Origin: Methylocystis rosea
Lineage (GTDB): Bacteria; Pseudomonadota; Alphaproteobacteria; Rhizobiales; Beijerinckiaceae
Direction of reading: 5' to 3'
NCBI RefSeq assembly: GCF_003855495.1
Contig: NZ_CP034086.1
Location: 3,323,501 to 3,387,500, forward strand
DNA length: 64,000 nt
The notes under the pieces were generated by a model, which was not told where the DNA came from, did not search any database, and worked only from the letters and a program-made list of their open reading frames with translations. The position numbers and the translations under genes are program-made. Numbering within the stretch: position 1 is the first letter of the stretch; each line of letters opens with the position of its first letter. Below, piece after piece: positions 1-8,309 of the stretch.

Positions 1-1890
1 AAGGCGGAGTGTTTTTCGCCACTCGAAACATCGGCGGCGAATGACGCGCAGCTAACGCTGCCAGCCGTTGAATCCCGCGACGCGCGTCTCGCGCTGCTCG
101 CCGCCGCCGATCGCCTGGCGCGCGACGGCGCCATGTCGCGCAATTTCGCCGACCGCGCCTTCGTCGCGCTCTACCGCATGGAAAAAATCGAGGTCGCGCC
201 CTGGGTGCGGCAAGCGATCCCAGTCGTCACGCCGCGCACGCTGCGCCACTGGCGCACGCTTAAGTTGCGCAATGGAATTTCACGGCTCGGCGTCGACAAG
301 GGCGCCGCGCGTAGGGGTAAGGGTGCTCTAGAGTCCGGCGAGCAGGGAAAGGTAAGAGCGTTCCTGCTCGCCGCCATCGCAAAACAGCCGCATCTGACGA
401 GCGATCATCTCAAAGCGCTTTGCGAAGATAAATTTCCGTCGATCAACGGCGTCTCGCTGCGCTCGTTCCAGCGCCTGCGCGCCAAGATCGAGCGCGAGGA
501 CAAGGTTCTCCTCACCAAGGCGACGAATCCGGACGCCTTCAAGAGCAAATACAGGCTCACGGGGTCAAACTCGCATCCCGTGTCGCGGCTCAACGAGCTT
601 TGGCAGATCGACGCGTCGCCGGCCGACGTCATGTGCGTCGACGGTCGCCATTCGGTCTATCTCTGCGTCGACATCTTCTCGCGTCGCCTTATCGTTTACG
701 TCTCGAAAACGCCGCGCGCCGAGGCCGTGGCGCTGCTCATCCGCCGGGCAATCCTCGCCTGGGGCGTTCCCGAGCGGGTTCACACCGACAATGGCTCGGA
801 TTTCACCGCCAAGAGCACGCAACGTCTGTTCGCGGCGCTCGGCATAGAAGTCGAGCTGTCGCGACCCTTCCAGCCGCAGGAAAAAGGCCATGTCGAACGC
901 GCGGTGCGCACCTTTCAGCATGATCTTGCGCCGCTGATCGAGGGGTTCATCGGCCACAACGTCGGCGATCGAAAGGTGATCGAAGAGCGCCGGGCGTTCT
1001 CGCAGCGGCTCGGACTCGACGACGCCGGCGCGATGAAGCCGAAATACGCCGGCGCGGAGCTGCAGGGGATCTGCGACGATTGGGCCCGGGGGCGCTACGC
1101 CAATCGTCCGCACAGCGGCTTGAACGGCGCGACTCCCTTCGAGATCGCCGCCGCGTTCGACGGCGTCGTGCGGCGCATCGACGATGTCCGCGCGCTCGAT
1201 CTGCTGCTCGCTCCGATCGCCGGCGGCGATGGCACGCGCATCGTCACCAAGAAGGGCGTGCGCATCGATCATTCCTATTATCTGGCGCCGAACGTCATGC
1301 CCGAAACACGCGTTTTCGTGCGCATGGACCCCGAGGACATGGGGCGCGCCTGGCTCTTCTCAGAGGATGGTGCGGAATTTTTGGGCGAAGCGATCTGCCC
1401 CGAACTCGCGGGAATTGATCCCAAGGCGGCGGTCATGGAAGCGCGCGCGCAGCAGAAACGTCTGCTCGAAGAAAGCGCCGCGCAGCTGCGGGCCGACATG
1501 CGGCAGATCAAGGCGCGCGACATGGTCGACGTGATTGTCCGCAAAGCGGCGAAGGACGCCGGCAAACTCGTCGAGTTTCCCAAGCGCGAAGAGAGCTACA
1601 CGACAGCGGGGCTTGAGGCCGCCGGCGAGGCGGCAGGAAAGGTCCAAGCGTCTCCGCTTCCGAATTCCAATCAATTTGTCGATGCAAAATCGGAAGTCGC
1701 CCCCGTTCATCATCTTCCTGAAACGCGCCAACAGCGATTCCGCCGCGCGCGCGAACTGGAAGCGCGTCTCGAAAACAATGAGCGCCTCTCGAACGAAGAG
1801 GCGTTGTGGCTCGGCGGCTACCAGGTCGGCGCCGAATATCACGCGATGAAGGAGATGTTCGAGGAGTTCGGCGAGTCCGCGTTGCGGTGA
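1..1890 (+). CDS. Mu-type phage transposase (DDE, integrase-core), 5' end outside window
   Basis: The frame is open from base 1, so the gene starts upstream; the ATG at 133 is internal because in-frame codons before it read as ordinary protein. About 629 residues are visible. An rve-type catalytic core is clear: Asp at 610 (WQIDASPAD), Asp at 787 (HTDNGSDF) and Glu at 895 (GHVERAV). This gives spacing D-58-D-35-E, the retroviral integrase/Tn552 pattern, not the wider spacing of MuA itself. The C-terminal third is charged and helical, as in transposases that contact an ATPase partner. The downstream AAA+ gene and phage morphogenesis genes make this the replicative transposase of a Mu-like prophage, inferred to bind the phage ends and carry out strand transfer. 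Confidence 0.95.
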   Translation, partial: KAECFSPLETSAANDAQLTLPAVESRDARLALLAAADRLARDGAMSRNFADRAFVALYRMEKIEVAPWVRQAIPVVTPRTLRHWRTLKLRNGISRLGVDKGAARRGKGALESGEQGKVRAFLLAAIAKQPHLTSDHLKALCEDKFPSINGVSLRSFQRLRAKIEREDKVLLTKATNPDAFKSKYRLTGSNSHPVSRLNELWQIDASPADVMCVDGRHSVYLCVDIFSRRLIVYVSKTPRAEAVALLIRRAILAWGVPERVHTDNGSDFTAKSTQRLFAALGIEVELSRPFQPQEKGHVERAVRTFQHDLAPLIEGFIGHNVGDRKVIEERRAFSQRLGLDDAGAMKPKYAGAELQGICDDWARGRYANRPHSGLNGATPFEIAAAFDGVVRRIDDVRALDLLLAPIAGGDGTRIVTKKGVRIDHSYYLAPNVMPETRVFVRMDPEDMGRAWLFSEDGAEFLGEAICPELAGIDPKAAVMEARAQQKRLLEESAAQLRADMRQIKARDMVDVIVRKAAKDAGKLVEFPKREESYTTAGLEAAGEAAGKVQASPLPNSNQFVDAKSEVAPVHHLPETRQQRFRRARELEARLENNERLSNEEALWLGGYQVGAEYHAMKEMFEEFGESALR

Positions 1891-1945
1891 GTTCCGCCGC
1901 GCGCAACAGCGGCGGCGCATGCGTTGAGTGTGTTCCAAAAAGGAA

Positions 1946-1974
1946 GGGCGCGACCGCTCGCAACGGTCGCGCCC
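1946..1974 (+). terminator. Perfect 11-bp hairpin between transposase and ATPase genes
   Basis: GGGCGCGACCG (1946-1956) pairs with CGGTCGCGCCC (1964-1974) across a 7-nt loop. No T-tract follows, so it looks more like an attenuator or mRNA-stabilising stem than a classical intrinsic terminator. It sits 33 nt before the ATPase start and could set the transposase to ATPase expression ratio. Confidence 0.6.
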
Positions 1975-2006
1975 TCAAAGGACAGAAATAATCAGACGAG
2001 GACATA

Positions 2007-2810
2007 ATGTCAGACGCCATTCCAAAAATCAAACCGCCGCCGCCAAGAACGGGTTCATCGAATTTCGCGGCGCTTAAAAACGTCTCGGGCTTTCGGGAAC
2101 TGGTGGCGCGAGTCATCGATCGAGCGCCGAGCCTGCCGAACATCGGCGTGATGCATGGCCGCTCCGGCGATGGCAAAACCTATGCGTCGATTTACGCGCA
2201 GAACAAGACGCGCGCCATCCGTGTCGAGGTTGGCGACACCTGGACCCGCAAGACGCTGCTGACGGCGATTTTGCGCGAAGGCGGCGTTGCGCGCCCGCAG
2301 GGCTCGATTCCGGAACTTGCCGAACAGGCGATCGCCATGCTCGCCGAAGAGCCCAGGCGGCCGCTGTTCATCGATGAAGCCGACAAGGTCGTCGACAAGG
2401 GTTACGCGGAACTCATGCGCGAGATCGCCATGAGCAGCAATGTGCCTGTGCTGCTCATCGGCGAAGAGGCGCTGCCGCAGAAGCTCGCAAGGATCGAGCG
2501 TCTTCACAACCGCGTGCTCGCCTGGTTCGGGGCAGAGCCCTGCGATCTCGAAGACGCGCGCAAGCTGGCCGACCTGCTTTTGCCGGTCGCGATCGGCGAC
2601 GATCTTCTCGAAGAAATCCGCATTCAGGGCGATGGCCGCGCGCGACGCATCGCCACGTCACTCGACGGCGTATCGCAATGGGCGCGCAACGCCGGCGCCA
2701 AAGAAGTGACGCGCGCCAATTACACAGGCCCGATCTACACCGGCGAGCCGCCAAAGGCGCGCGCTTCGCGCCTGATCGTCGCGCGCGCCAAGAATGGGAG
2801 GGCGGCGTGA
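2007..2810 (+). CDS. Transposition target-selection AAA+ ATPase (MuB/TniB-like)
   Basis: 267 residues. Walker A is GRSGDGKT at residues 51-58 and Walker B is LFIDEAD at about residues 119-125, so ATP binding and hydrolysis are supported directly. The size, the basic C-terminus and the position right after the transposase match MuB, IstB and TniB partners, which bind target DNA, activate the transposase and give target immunity. It overlaps the next gene by one base (TGATG), indicating translational coupling. The exact subfamily is inferred from context. Confidence 0.9.
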   Translation: MSDAIPKIKPPPPRTGSSNFAALKNVSGFRELVARVIDRAPSLPNIGVMHGRSGDGKTYASIYAQNKTRAIRVEVGDTWTRKTLLTAILREGGVARPQGSIPELAEQAIAMLAEEPRRPLFIDEADKVVDKGYAELMREIAMSSNVPVLLIGEEALPQKLARIERLHNRVLAWFGAEPCDLEDARKLADLLLPVAIGDDLLEEIRIQGDGRARRIATSLDGVSQWARNAGAKEVTRANYTGPIYTGEPPKARASRLIVARAKNGRAA

Positions 2811-3073
2811 TGGCGGCTCCGACGCTCGATCAAATCATTGAACGTATTGCTTCGGCGCCGAGTGCGCATATTGGCGCGATCATGGCCGAACTTGTGGTTG
2901 AGGGCGCGTCGCCTGCCCATCTGCTCTCGGCCGCTAATGGACTGGCGTATGCCGCGATCCTTTCAGCTCTCAAAAGATGCCCTCGGGAAGGGCAGAAGGT
3001 CATTGCTGAATCGCAGCTCCGTGATTTGAACAAGGCGGTCATGCGCTGGTTTGAGAACGAGGGCCACGCATGA
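2810..3073 (+). CDS. Small early phage protein, unknown function
   Basis: 87 residues, starting at an ATG that shares its A with the stop of the ATPase gene. It is mostly helical, with a central Ala-rich stretch (ANGLAYAAILSAL) and no recognisable domain. The end overlaps the next gene by 4 bp. Coupling on both sides and coding-like composition support a real gene of the early operon; no function can be assigned. Confidence 0.75.
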   Translation: MAAPTLDQIIERIASAPSAHIGAIMAELVVEGASPAHLLSAANGLAYAAILSALKRCPREGQKVIAESQLRDLNKAVMRWFENEGHA

Positions 3074-3690
3074 CCCGCAAGCCCATTCATATCGAAGTCG
3101 CCATGCCCTCTGGGCCCGCGCATTACTGGCGGGAGATGATGGCGCGGCCGAAAGGCTTCACCATTCGCGAAATCGCCCTCTGTTCGGAAGGCGTCGCCTA
3201 TAAGACGGTCAAGCGCTACGTCGAATTCCTAAAGGCCGGCGGCTTTGTCGTGCGTATCGGCGCAAAGCGCGACGGCTATGCCTTGCAGGCGGTCTACGCC
3301 GTCAAGAAGCGGCAGACGAAGCCGCCGATCAAGCGACCTGATCCGCAACGTGCGCCGCTGACCGCCCGCGAGGCGATGTGGAACGCCATACGCGCGCTCA
3401 ATCAGTTCACCGTCATCGAACTGGCCGTCAGCGCCTCGACGGAGGAGCGTCCGGTCGCGCAGCGAACAGCGGATCATTATGTGCGGGCGCTGCTGCACGC
3501 CGGCGTGCTGCAAACCGTGTCGCGCCCGCAGACTCACGAGGGTCACGGCTCGTCGCCCGGCGTCTATCGGCTGGTCAAATCCGCCAACACCGGACCGCTG
3601 GCGCCCAAACTCTGCGCCGCCGGCTTCGTCTTCGATCCCAACAGCAATCGCGTCATCGGCGACGCCGTCGTATCGGAGCTGCGCGCATGA
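3070..3690 (+). CDS. Putative winged-helix DNA-binding early protein
   Basis: 206 residues. Residues about 20-75 (FTIREIALCSEGVAYKTVKR and the following strands) look like a helix-turn-helix with a wing: helix, turn, recognition helix, then two strands ending at YAVKKRQ. A second similar unit may lie around residues 100-160 (AMWNAIRALNQFTVIELA, then TADHYVRALLHAGVLQTV). Tandem HTH units of this kind are common in early regions of Mu-like phages, but the target and role here are unknown. It overlaps its neighbours by 4 bp on both sides. Confidence 0.75.
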   Translation: MTRKPIHIEVAMPSGPAHYWREMMARPKGFTIREIALCSEGVAYKTVKRYVEFLKAGGFVVRIGAKRDGYALQAVYAVKKRQTKPPIKRPDPQRAPLTAREAMWNAIRALNQFTVIELAVSASTEERPVAQRTADHYVRALLHAGVLQTVSRPQTHEGHGSSPGVYRLVKSANTGPLAPKLCAAGFVFDPNSNRVIGDAVVSELRA

Positions 3691-4109
3691 ACACGGCCGT
3701 TAACGTTAATTCTTCACCATCAAAATTAACCACCGATTTTCTCGCCAGCGCGCGCGAAGCATGGGGCGACGCGCTGCCCGACTGGGTCGAAGAGCTGGCG
3801 AAATTCGCAACGGCGACCTCGGGCGTTGCCGCCGCGAAGCGGATCGGCATGTCCCCCTCGGTCGTCACCAGCGTCTGCAGGGCGCGCTACTCGGGCGATC
3901 TCGCGGCGGTCGAGGCGCGGGTGCGTGGCGCGTTGATGAATGAAAGCGTCCACTGTCCCGTTCTTGGAGAGATCGGCCGCGATCATTGCCTCGACGAGCA
4001 GAAGAAGCGCCACGTCGGCTCCAGCGCCGCGCGCACGGCGCTCTTTCACGCCTGCCGCAGCGGTTGTCAGCACTCGCGCCTCAAAAGCGATGGAGGCCAC
4101 GATGCGTGA
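3687..4109 (+). CDS. Small HTH-like early phage protein
   Basis: 140 residues, started at the ATG that overlaps the preceding stop. Residues about 45-70 (SGVAAAKRIGMSPSVVTSVC) have the spacing of a helix-turn-helix. The C-terminal half carries spaced Cys and His residues (HCPVLGEIGRDHCLDE, then HACRSGCQH) that could bind zinc. It resembles transcription-regulator-like genes of Mu-like early regions. Function is not assigned; a DNA-binding role is inferred. Confidence 0.7.
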   Translation: MNTAVNVNSSPSKLTTDFLASAREAWGDALPDWVEELAKFATATSGVAAAKRIGMSPSVVTSVCRARYSGDLAAVEARVRGALMNESVHCPVLGEIGRDHCLDEQKKRHVGSSAARTALFHACRSGCQHSRLKSDGGHDA

Positions 4110-4509
4110 GCCTCATCTTTCTGCCGACATCGGCGCGGTCGCCGAGATGATGCGCCATTGCGCCCTTGAAGGCCGCGACATGACGCCTGAGGGGTGCAGT
4201 TTTGTTGCGGGCGCGCTCGACCAGCTCGCCTTCGAGGCGCGCACGCTCGAGGCCGGTTACGAGCGCGAGGAGAGGTGGCGCAAGGCCGCCGACGCTCGAG
4301 TCGAGGCGTTGACGACTCCCGACCATGTCGCCAAAGCCAGGCGAGAGATCGCGATCAGTGATGGCCGCCGCGCCGGCAACATCGTCGATCTTCGCCCATA
4401 TCTCGACCGCGAATGGCCACAGGACGCGAGCGGTCGGTCTGGACCGGAGCGAGCGTCAGAAAACTCCGCCGCTGTCGCGAGCGACGGCGGAAATGGAGAC
4501 GCGGCATGA
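4102..4509 (+). CDS. Early phage protein, unknown function
   Basis: 135 residues. ATG at 4102 is chosen because it overlaps the preceding gene by 8 bp and is preceded by TGGAGG. The N-terminal 75 residues are helical and charged, and the C-terminus is low-complexity and probably disordered (rich in Ser, Ala, Gly, Asp). No recognisable domain. It is coupled to the next gene through ATGA. Confidence 0.65.
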   Translation: MREPHLSADIGAVAEMMRHCALEGRDMTPEGCSFVAGALDQLAFEARTLEAGYEREERWRKAADARVEALTTPDHVAKARREIAISDGRRAGNIVDLRPYLDREWPQDASGRSGPERASENSAAVASDGGNGDAA

Positions 4510-5342
4510 GCGCGCAGGTCCAAATCGCCGACATCCTGGACGTCGTCTGCAGTCGTTACGGGGTTCGGCCTGAGGAGATCAAGAGTCCGCGGCGCAAGGC
4601 GGAGCTGAAGACGCCGCGGCAGATCGCCATGTATCTTTCGGATAGGCTCGCGCAACGCAATCTCGTGCAGATCGGCGCGGCGCTTCTTCGCGATCGCACG
4701 ACCGTGCTTAGCGGGATCCGCAAAATCGAGGCGAGGGTAGAAGAAGACGCGGCGCTGCGCGCGACGGTCGGAGAGCTGGAAATCGAGGCGCTCGCGATCG
4801 CCGGTCTGCGTGCGCAGGGCGTGTTGCCGCAGCGCGCAACGATCGATGCGTTCCTGCTCGCTGAAAAGATCGTTCGCTCCGGCGATCGCTTCGCGATGCA
4901 GGTTTCCGTTGAGGAGACGCGCGCGCTGGCCGAGGCGCTTTTGGCGCAGCGCGCCGCGCAGGAAGCGCTGAGCGAAGACGAGGATGTCGAAGCAGCGTCC
5001 GCAGCGCCGACTGCGCCCATCATGCTCGATGTGCCGATCCCGCTGCCGCCGACTCTCGCCGAGGTCGTTTATGACTTCCTCGCGGCCGAGGCGGCCTATC
5101 GGCGAAGTCCATCGCTCAATGTGAGAGCGGCGCGCGAGCGCGCGATCGCACCGCTGCGCATGCATGCCGGCGAGTCCGCCGTCGCCGCGCTGCTCAACGC
5201 CTATGACGCGCTCGTCAGAGCCGAATATTCGCTCGCCGAACGGGAGGCCCAGGAGCGGTTCCAGGCCGCCGTAAGAGCCCTTTCAAGACGATACTCAGAA
5301 CTCGTTAAGGAGCCCGCCAATGTCGAAAAAGCCCAAGGTTAA
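4506..5342 (+). CDS. Phage protein with DnaA domain IV-like DNA-binding region
   Basis: 278 residues. Residues about 5-95 match the pattern of the DnaA C-terminal domain: a helix with V.SRYGVRPEEIKSPRRK, a helix with RQIAMYLSDRL, and the signature-like stretch LVQIGAALLRDRTTVLSGIRK. In DnaA this domain binds DnaA boxes. No AAA+ domain is present, so this is not an initiator ATPase. The remainder is helical with an acidic, Ala-rich linker (residues about 150-170) and a second helical block. It could regulate phage transcription or engage host replication control; both are inference. The end overlaps gam by 23 bp. Confidence 0.8.
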   Translation: MSAQVQIADILDVVCSRYGVRPEEIKSPRRKAELKTPRQIAMYLSDRLAQRNLVQIGAALLRDRTTVLSGIRKIEARVEEDAALRATVGELEIEALAIAGLRAQGVLPQRATIDAFLLAEKIVRSGDRFAMQVSVEETRALAEALLAQRAAQEALSEDEDVEAASAAPTAPIMLDVPIPLPPTLAEVVYDFLAAEAAYRRSPSLNVRAARERAIAPLRMHAGESAVAALLNAYDALVRAEYSLAEREAQERFQAAVRALSRRYSELVKEPANVEKAQG

Positions 5343-5850
5343 AACGCGCGGCGCCAATGTCCCCGTGCCGCAGTCGCGCGAGGAAGCCGCCAGCTTCATT
5401 CACGACATCGGCGTGCGTCAGCGCGAGATCGCCCGCATTGAAGCCGACATGAACGATCGTATCGCCCAGGCGACCAAGGACGCCGAAGCGACGGCGAACC
5501 CGCTCTCCGAGGAGGTTGACCGACTGACCGAGGGGCTACGCATCTGGGCTGACGCCAATCGCCAGACGCTCACCGGCGGCAAGCGCAAGTTCGCCGATCT
5601 CGGCACAGGCAAGATCGAGTGGCGCCTAACGCCGGCGAAGGTGACGATCCGCAACGTCGAAGATGTGATCGCCCGTATCAAGACGCTCGGCGTTAACGCC
5701 TTCCTGCGCACGAAGGATGAGATCGACAAGGAGGCGATGCTCCGCGAGCCGGCAAAGGCGCGGCTCATCACCGGCGTTTCGATCGGGGCTGAAGGCGAAC
5801 GCTTTTACGTCGAGCCCTTCGAGGTCGAGATCAAGGGAGCGGCCGAATGA
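5320..5850 (+). CDS. gam: Gam-like host-nuclease inhibitor
   Basis: 176 residues. The layout fits Mu Gam: an N-terminal coiled coil (about residues 28-75, REIARIEADMNDRIAQAT), then a compact beta/alpha region with GTGKIEWRLTPAKVTIRN and the closing EGERFYVEPFEVEI. Mu Gam is Ku-like; it binds linear double-stranded DNA ends and shields them from exonucleases. Its position in the early region between the regulators and GemA is usual for Mu-like phages. Confidence 0.9.
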   Translation: MSKKPKVKTRGANVPVPQSREEAASFIHDIGVRQREIARIEADMNDRIAQATKDAEATANPLSEEVDRLTEGLRIWADANRQTLTGGKRKFADLGTGKIEWRLTPAKVTIRNVEDVIARIKTLGVNAFLRTKDEIDKEAMLREPAKARLITGVSIGAEGERFYVEPFEVEIKGAAE

Positions 5851-6044
5851 ACGCGCCCACGAAAGGCTCGCCGATCGAGATCGTGCTCGCCGACAACGCA
5901 GGACGCAAGGACGTCCTTCGCGGCGTGCTGCTCGGCCGCTTCGACGGCGATCATGTCGAGGTGAAATTCGACGATCTGCCCTTCAAAGCCATCGTCGATC
6001 GGCGTCTCGTGCGCAAGCTGCAGGCGGAAGGAGAGGCGTCATGA
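5847..6044 (+). CDS. Small early phage protein, unknown function
   Basis: 65 residues, overlapping gam by 4 bp (ATGA) and the next gene by 4 bp. The predicted strands (IEIVLADNAGRKDVLRGVLL, then HVEVKFDDLPFKAIVDRRL) suggest a small beta-barrel fold of the type seen in RNA- or protein-binding phage accessory proteins. No specific family is recognised. Confidence 0.65.
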   Translation: MNAPTKGSPIEIVLADNAGRKDVLRGVLLGRFDGDHVEVKFDDLPFKAIVDRRLVRKLQAEGEAS

Positions 6045-6235
6045 AGATCAATCTGCGCAAGACGCAGCTGGCCGCCCGCTATGCGCTATGGCTGGCGCTG
6101 TTCTTCTTCATCAGCGTTCCGGCGCTGGCGTTCGACGCGATCGCCACCATCGCGCGGCGCGTCGCCGATCGGCTTTGCGATGTCGCCGATTTCGCCGTCG
6201 CGCATGGTCGCATGCTGCGGGAGCAGCTGCGATGA
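6041..6235 (+). CDS. Small single-pass membrane protein
   Basis: 64 residues. Residues about 10-32 (LAARYALWLALFFFISVPAL) form one hydrophobic segment that ends in a possible signal-peptidase site (ALA). The rest is helical. ATG at 6041 is preceded by GGAGAGG. It is coupled to the following GemA gene by a 4-bp overlap. Function is unknown. Confidence 0.65.
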   Translation: MKINLRKTQLAARYALWLALFFFISVPALAFDAIATIARRVADRLCDVADFAVAHGRMLREQLR

Positions 6236-6915
6236 CGACGGCCGCGCAGACCCGCGCCATCCACGCCCTGCTGCGGCAGATCCCGCACTACACGGACGAT
6301 GACTATCGCGCGCTGCTGACGCGCGAATTTCGTGTCTCCTCCTCCTCGCTGCTTTCGCAGGCGCAGGCGGCGAAGCTCATCGAGATTTTGAAAGCGCTGG
6401 CCGGTCAACATCCGCAGATCAGACGCGCGAGCGAGACCGTCTCCGGTCCTTATGCTGGCAAGCTCAGGGCGCTATGGATTTCCGCCTACAATCTTGGCGT
6501 CGTCGACAGCCGCGACGATCGCGCGCTGATCGCTTTCGCCGAACGGCAGACCAAGATCGCACATCCGCGCTTCCTGCAAGATCACCGCGACGCCAAAAAG
6601 GTCATCGAGGCGTTGAAAGCCATGATGACGCGCGAAGCCGGCGTCGAATGGCCAGAGTCGGACGACGTCGACGTCGCCAAGCGCGAGATCGCCTATTGCG
6701 TCGCGCGCAAATGCTTCGACGCTGGCGTCTTCACGCCATTCATCAAGGGCAAGAGCTTCGACGAGACGTGGGCGTCCGATTTCCCGGCCTTCGGCTATCG
6801 CTGCGGCTGTCCGGCCGGCTTTGAATATTACTCGGCCGAACATTGGGACCGGCTGGCCAACAGGCTCGGCGCGCGGCTGCGCAAGCGCGTCAAAGCCAAG
6901 AAGGAAGCGGCGTGA
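6232..6915 (+). CDS. GemA-like early regulatory protein (Mu gp16 family)
   Basis: 227 residues. The pattern is that of the phage GemA/DUF1018 family: an N-terminal helix, the stretch LRALWISAYNLGVVDSRDDRAL, then FAERQTKIAHPRFL and the EALKAMMTREAGVEWP segment. Mu GemA alters expression of host genes during infection. ATG at 6232 overlaps the preceding stop. The C-terminal third (YRCGCPAGFEYYS) contains a Cys pair of unknown meaning. Confidence 0.85.
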   Translation: MTTAAQTRAIHALLRQIPHYTDDDYRALLTREFRVSSSSLLSQAQAAKLIEILKALAGQHPQIRRASETVSGPYAGKLRALWISAYNLGVVDSRDDRALIAFAERQTKIAHPRFLQDHRDAKKVIEALKAMMTREAGVEWPESDDVDVAKREIAYCVARKCFDAGVFTPFIKGKSFDETWASDFPAFGYRCGCPAGFEYYSAEHWDRLANRLGARLRKRVKAKKEAA

Positions 6916-7175
6916 TGGCCCATAAGCTCCTCAAAGACGATGGAGGCTACGACCGCGAGGCGATCGTGCGGCGCGCCAATTCGGAGCTGCGCCGCGCCCG
7001 TCGACTCGGCCTCGGTTGGGACCGCGCAAAGTGCCTCGAATACGTCTGGGGCCAGGCGCGCACGCTACGTGCGCAGGCTCAGTGCGTTGCGCTCGCACCG
7101 CCGCGCGGCCGGAAGCTACCGAAGCTCAACGCGCCGGCGCGCCGCAAGGGCGGAGTCCTAAAGATTGCGGCATGA
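6915..7175 (+). CDS. Small basic phage protein, unknown function
   Basis: 86 residues, strongly basic, starting at an ATG that shares its A with the GemA stop (a GTG three bases upstream is also possible). The N-terminal half (REAIVRRANSELRRARRLGL) is an amphipathic helix and the C-terminus is rich in Pro, Arg and Lys. Nucleic-acid binding is plausible from charge only. Confidence 0.65.
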   Translation: MAHKLLKDDGGYDREAIVRRANSELRRARRLGLGWDRAKCLEYVWGQARTLRAQAQCVALAPPRGRKLPKLNAPARRKGGVLKIAA

Positions 7176-7393
7176 CCGACGCCCTGCAGCTCGATTTCTT
7201 CAAGCGCGCAACCGCCAAGCGGCCCGCGATGATGAGCTTCGCCGATCGCGGCTGGAACGGGCGCGGCGAGCAGATCGCTTTGTTCAAATGTCCGCGCTGC
7301 GGAAGTCGCAGCTCCTGGATCACCGTCGCGTCGCACGAAGAGGAGCTGAGGGGCGTCCCCTGTCCGAAATGCAACAAGGAGTGCGCGCGGTGA
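7172..7393 (+). CDS. Small zinc-ribbon protein
   Basis: 73 residues with two CxxC knuckles: FKCPRCGSR at about residues 38-46 and VPCPKCNKEC at about residues 61-70. This spacing is typical of a zinc ribbon that binds nucleic acid or a polymerase. It overlaps its neighbours by 4 bp. The role in the phage early region is unknown. Confidence 0.75.
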   Translation: MTDALQLDFFKRATAKRPAMMSFADRGWNGRGEQIALFKCPRCGSRSSWITVASHEEELRGVPCPKCNKECAR

Positions 7394-7503
7394 CCGCCGA
7401 GCAGTCGATCGGCGTCGGCCAATATGCGGCTAACGTCGATGGCGTGAACTTCCGTTGCATCAACGACCCGCATCGCCACGATGATGTCGGGAGACGAACG
7501 TGA
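7390..7503 (+). CDS. Micro-ORF coupled to methyltransferase gene
   Basis: 37 codons from a GTG that overlaps the zinc-ribbon stop, ending inside the GTGA start of the methyltransferase. The peptide has no recognisable domain. The 4-bp overlaps at both ends fit the arrangement of the whole early operon and suggest it is translated, at least as a coupling leader, but this rests on arrangement alone. Confidence 0.4.
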   Translation: MTAEQSIGVGQYAANVDGVNFRCINDPHRHDDVGRRT

Positions 7504-8309
7504 CTCCGTCGGACAAGGAGCTGCGCCGTCTCGAACTCTTTCCGACGCCGCCCTGGGCGACACGCACGCTGTTTGAAAGCGTGCTTCCCAGAGTTTTTAG
7601 CGCGCTGGGCGTTACGCGCATCGGCTCCTGCTGGGAGCCGGCGGCAGGTCTCGGCCATATGGCGGAGACGATCAAGGAATATTGCGCCAATGTGCTGATG
7701 AGCGACGTCGCCGATTATCCGCTCGAAGACGGCTCGCGGATGAGCGACCATGGCTTGCAGCTCATCGATTTCGGCTGTGAGCCGTCGGCGAGCGAGCCGG
7801 CGCCAGAGCGAGCGGAATGGGTCATCACCAATCCGCCTTTCAGGCAGACCGAAGCCTTCCTTCAACGCGCCTTAAAGGTGGCGTCGAAGGGCGTCGCGCT
7901 GATGCAAAAACAGACTTGGCTCACCGGCGGCGAGCGCTACGCGCAGGTCTATCGCGAAACTCCGCCCGATCTCGTCGCGCAATTCGTCGAGCGAGTGCCG
8001 ATGTGCCTTGGCGGCTATGATCCGCGAGGCTCGACGGCGACCGATTACGCCTGGTTCATCTGGCTGCAGCGAGAGGGACTTGAGGAAGCGGGCCGCGACT
8101 GGGCGGAGCGCCGCGAGAATGCGCCGAAAGGCTGGCTCCAGCTGCTGCTCATTCCGCCCGGCCGGCGCGACGCCTATCTGCGCCAGCGCGATCTCGAACT
8201 CGCCGAGCGACGCCGCCTGCCTGGCTGGCATCCGGATCCAAAGGTCAGGAAGCTGCGCCGGCGCATTCACGCCGAGCGCGACGCGCGCATGATGGGAGAG
8301 AAGTCGTGA
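7500..8309 (+). CDS. Phage DNA methyltransferase, probably N6-adenine
   Basis: 269 residues. An SAM-binding motif I-like stretch (WEPAAGLGHMAE, about residues 43-54) precedes the catalytic motif IV NPPF (about residue 108), which is typical of amino-methyltransferases acting on adenine. A cluster of aromatic residues follows (STATDYAWFIWLQ). No restriction partner is adjacent, so it is probably an orphan phage enzyme that modifies its own DNA against host restriction. GTG start at 7500 overlaps the preceding stop. Confidence 0.8.
   Translation: MTPSDKELRRLELFPTPPWATRTLFESVLPRVFSALGVTRIGSCWEPAAGLGHMAETIKEYCANVLMSDVADYPLEDGSRMSDHGLQLIDFGCEPSASEPAPERAEWVITNPPFRQTEAFLQRALKVASKGVALMQKQTWLTGGERYAQVYRETPPDLVAQFVERVPMCLGGYDPRGSTATDYAWFIWLQREGLEEAGRDWAERRENAPKGWLQLLLIPPGRRDAYLRQRDLELAERRRLPGWHPDPKVRKLRRRIHAERDARMMGEKS

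Noticed and set aside
133..135. ATG at 133 as the transposase start
   Set aside because: The frame is open from base 1 and the upstream codons read as normal protein, so the gene begins before the window.
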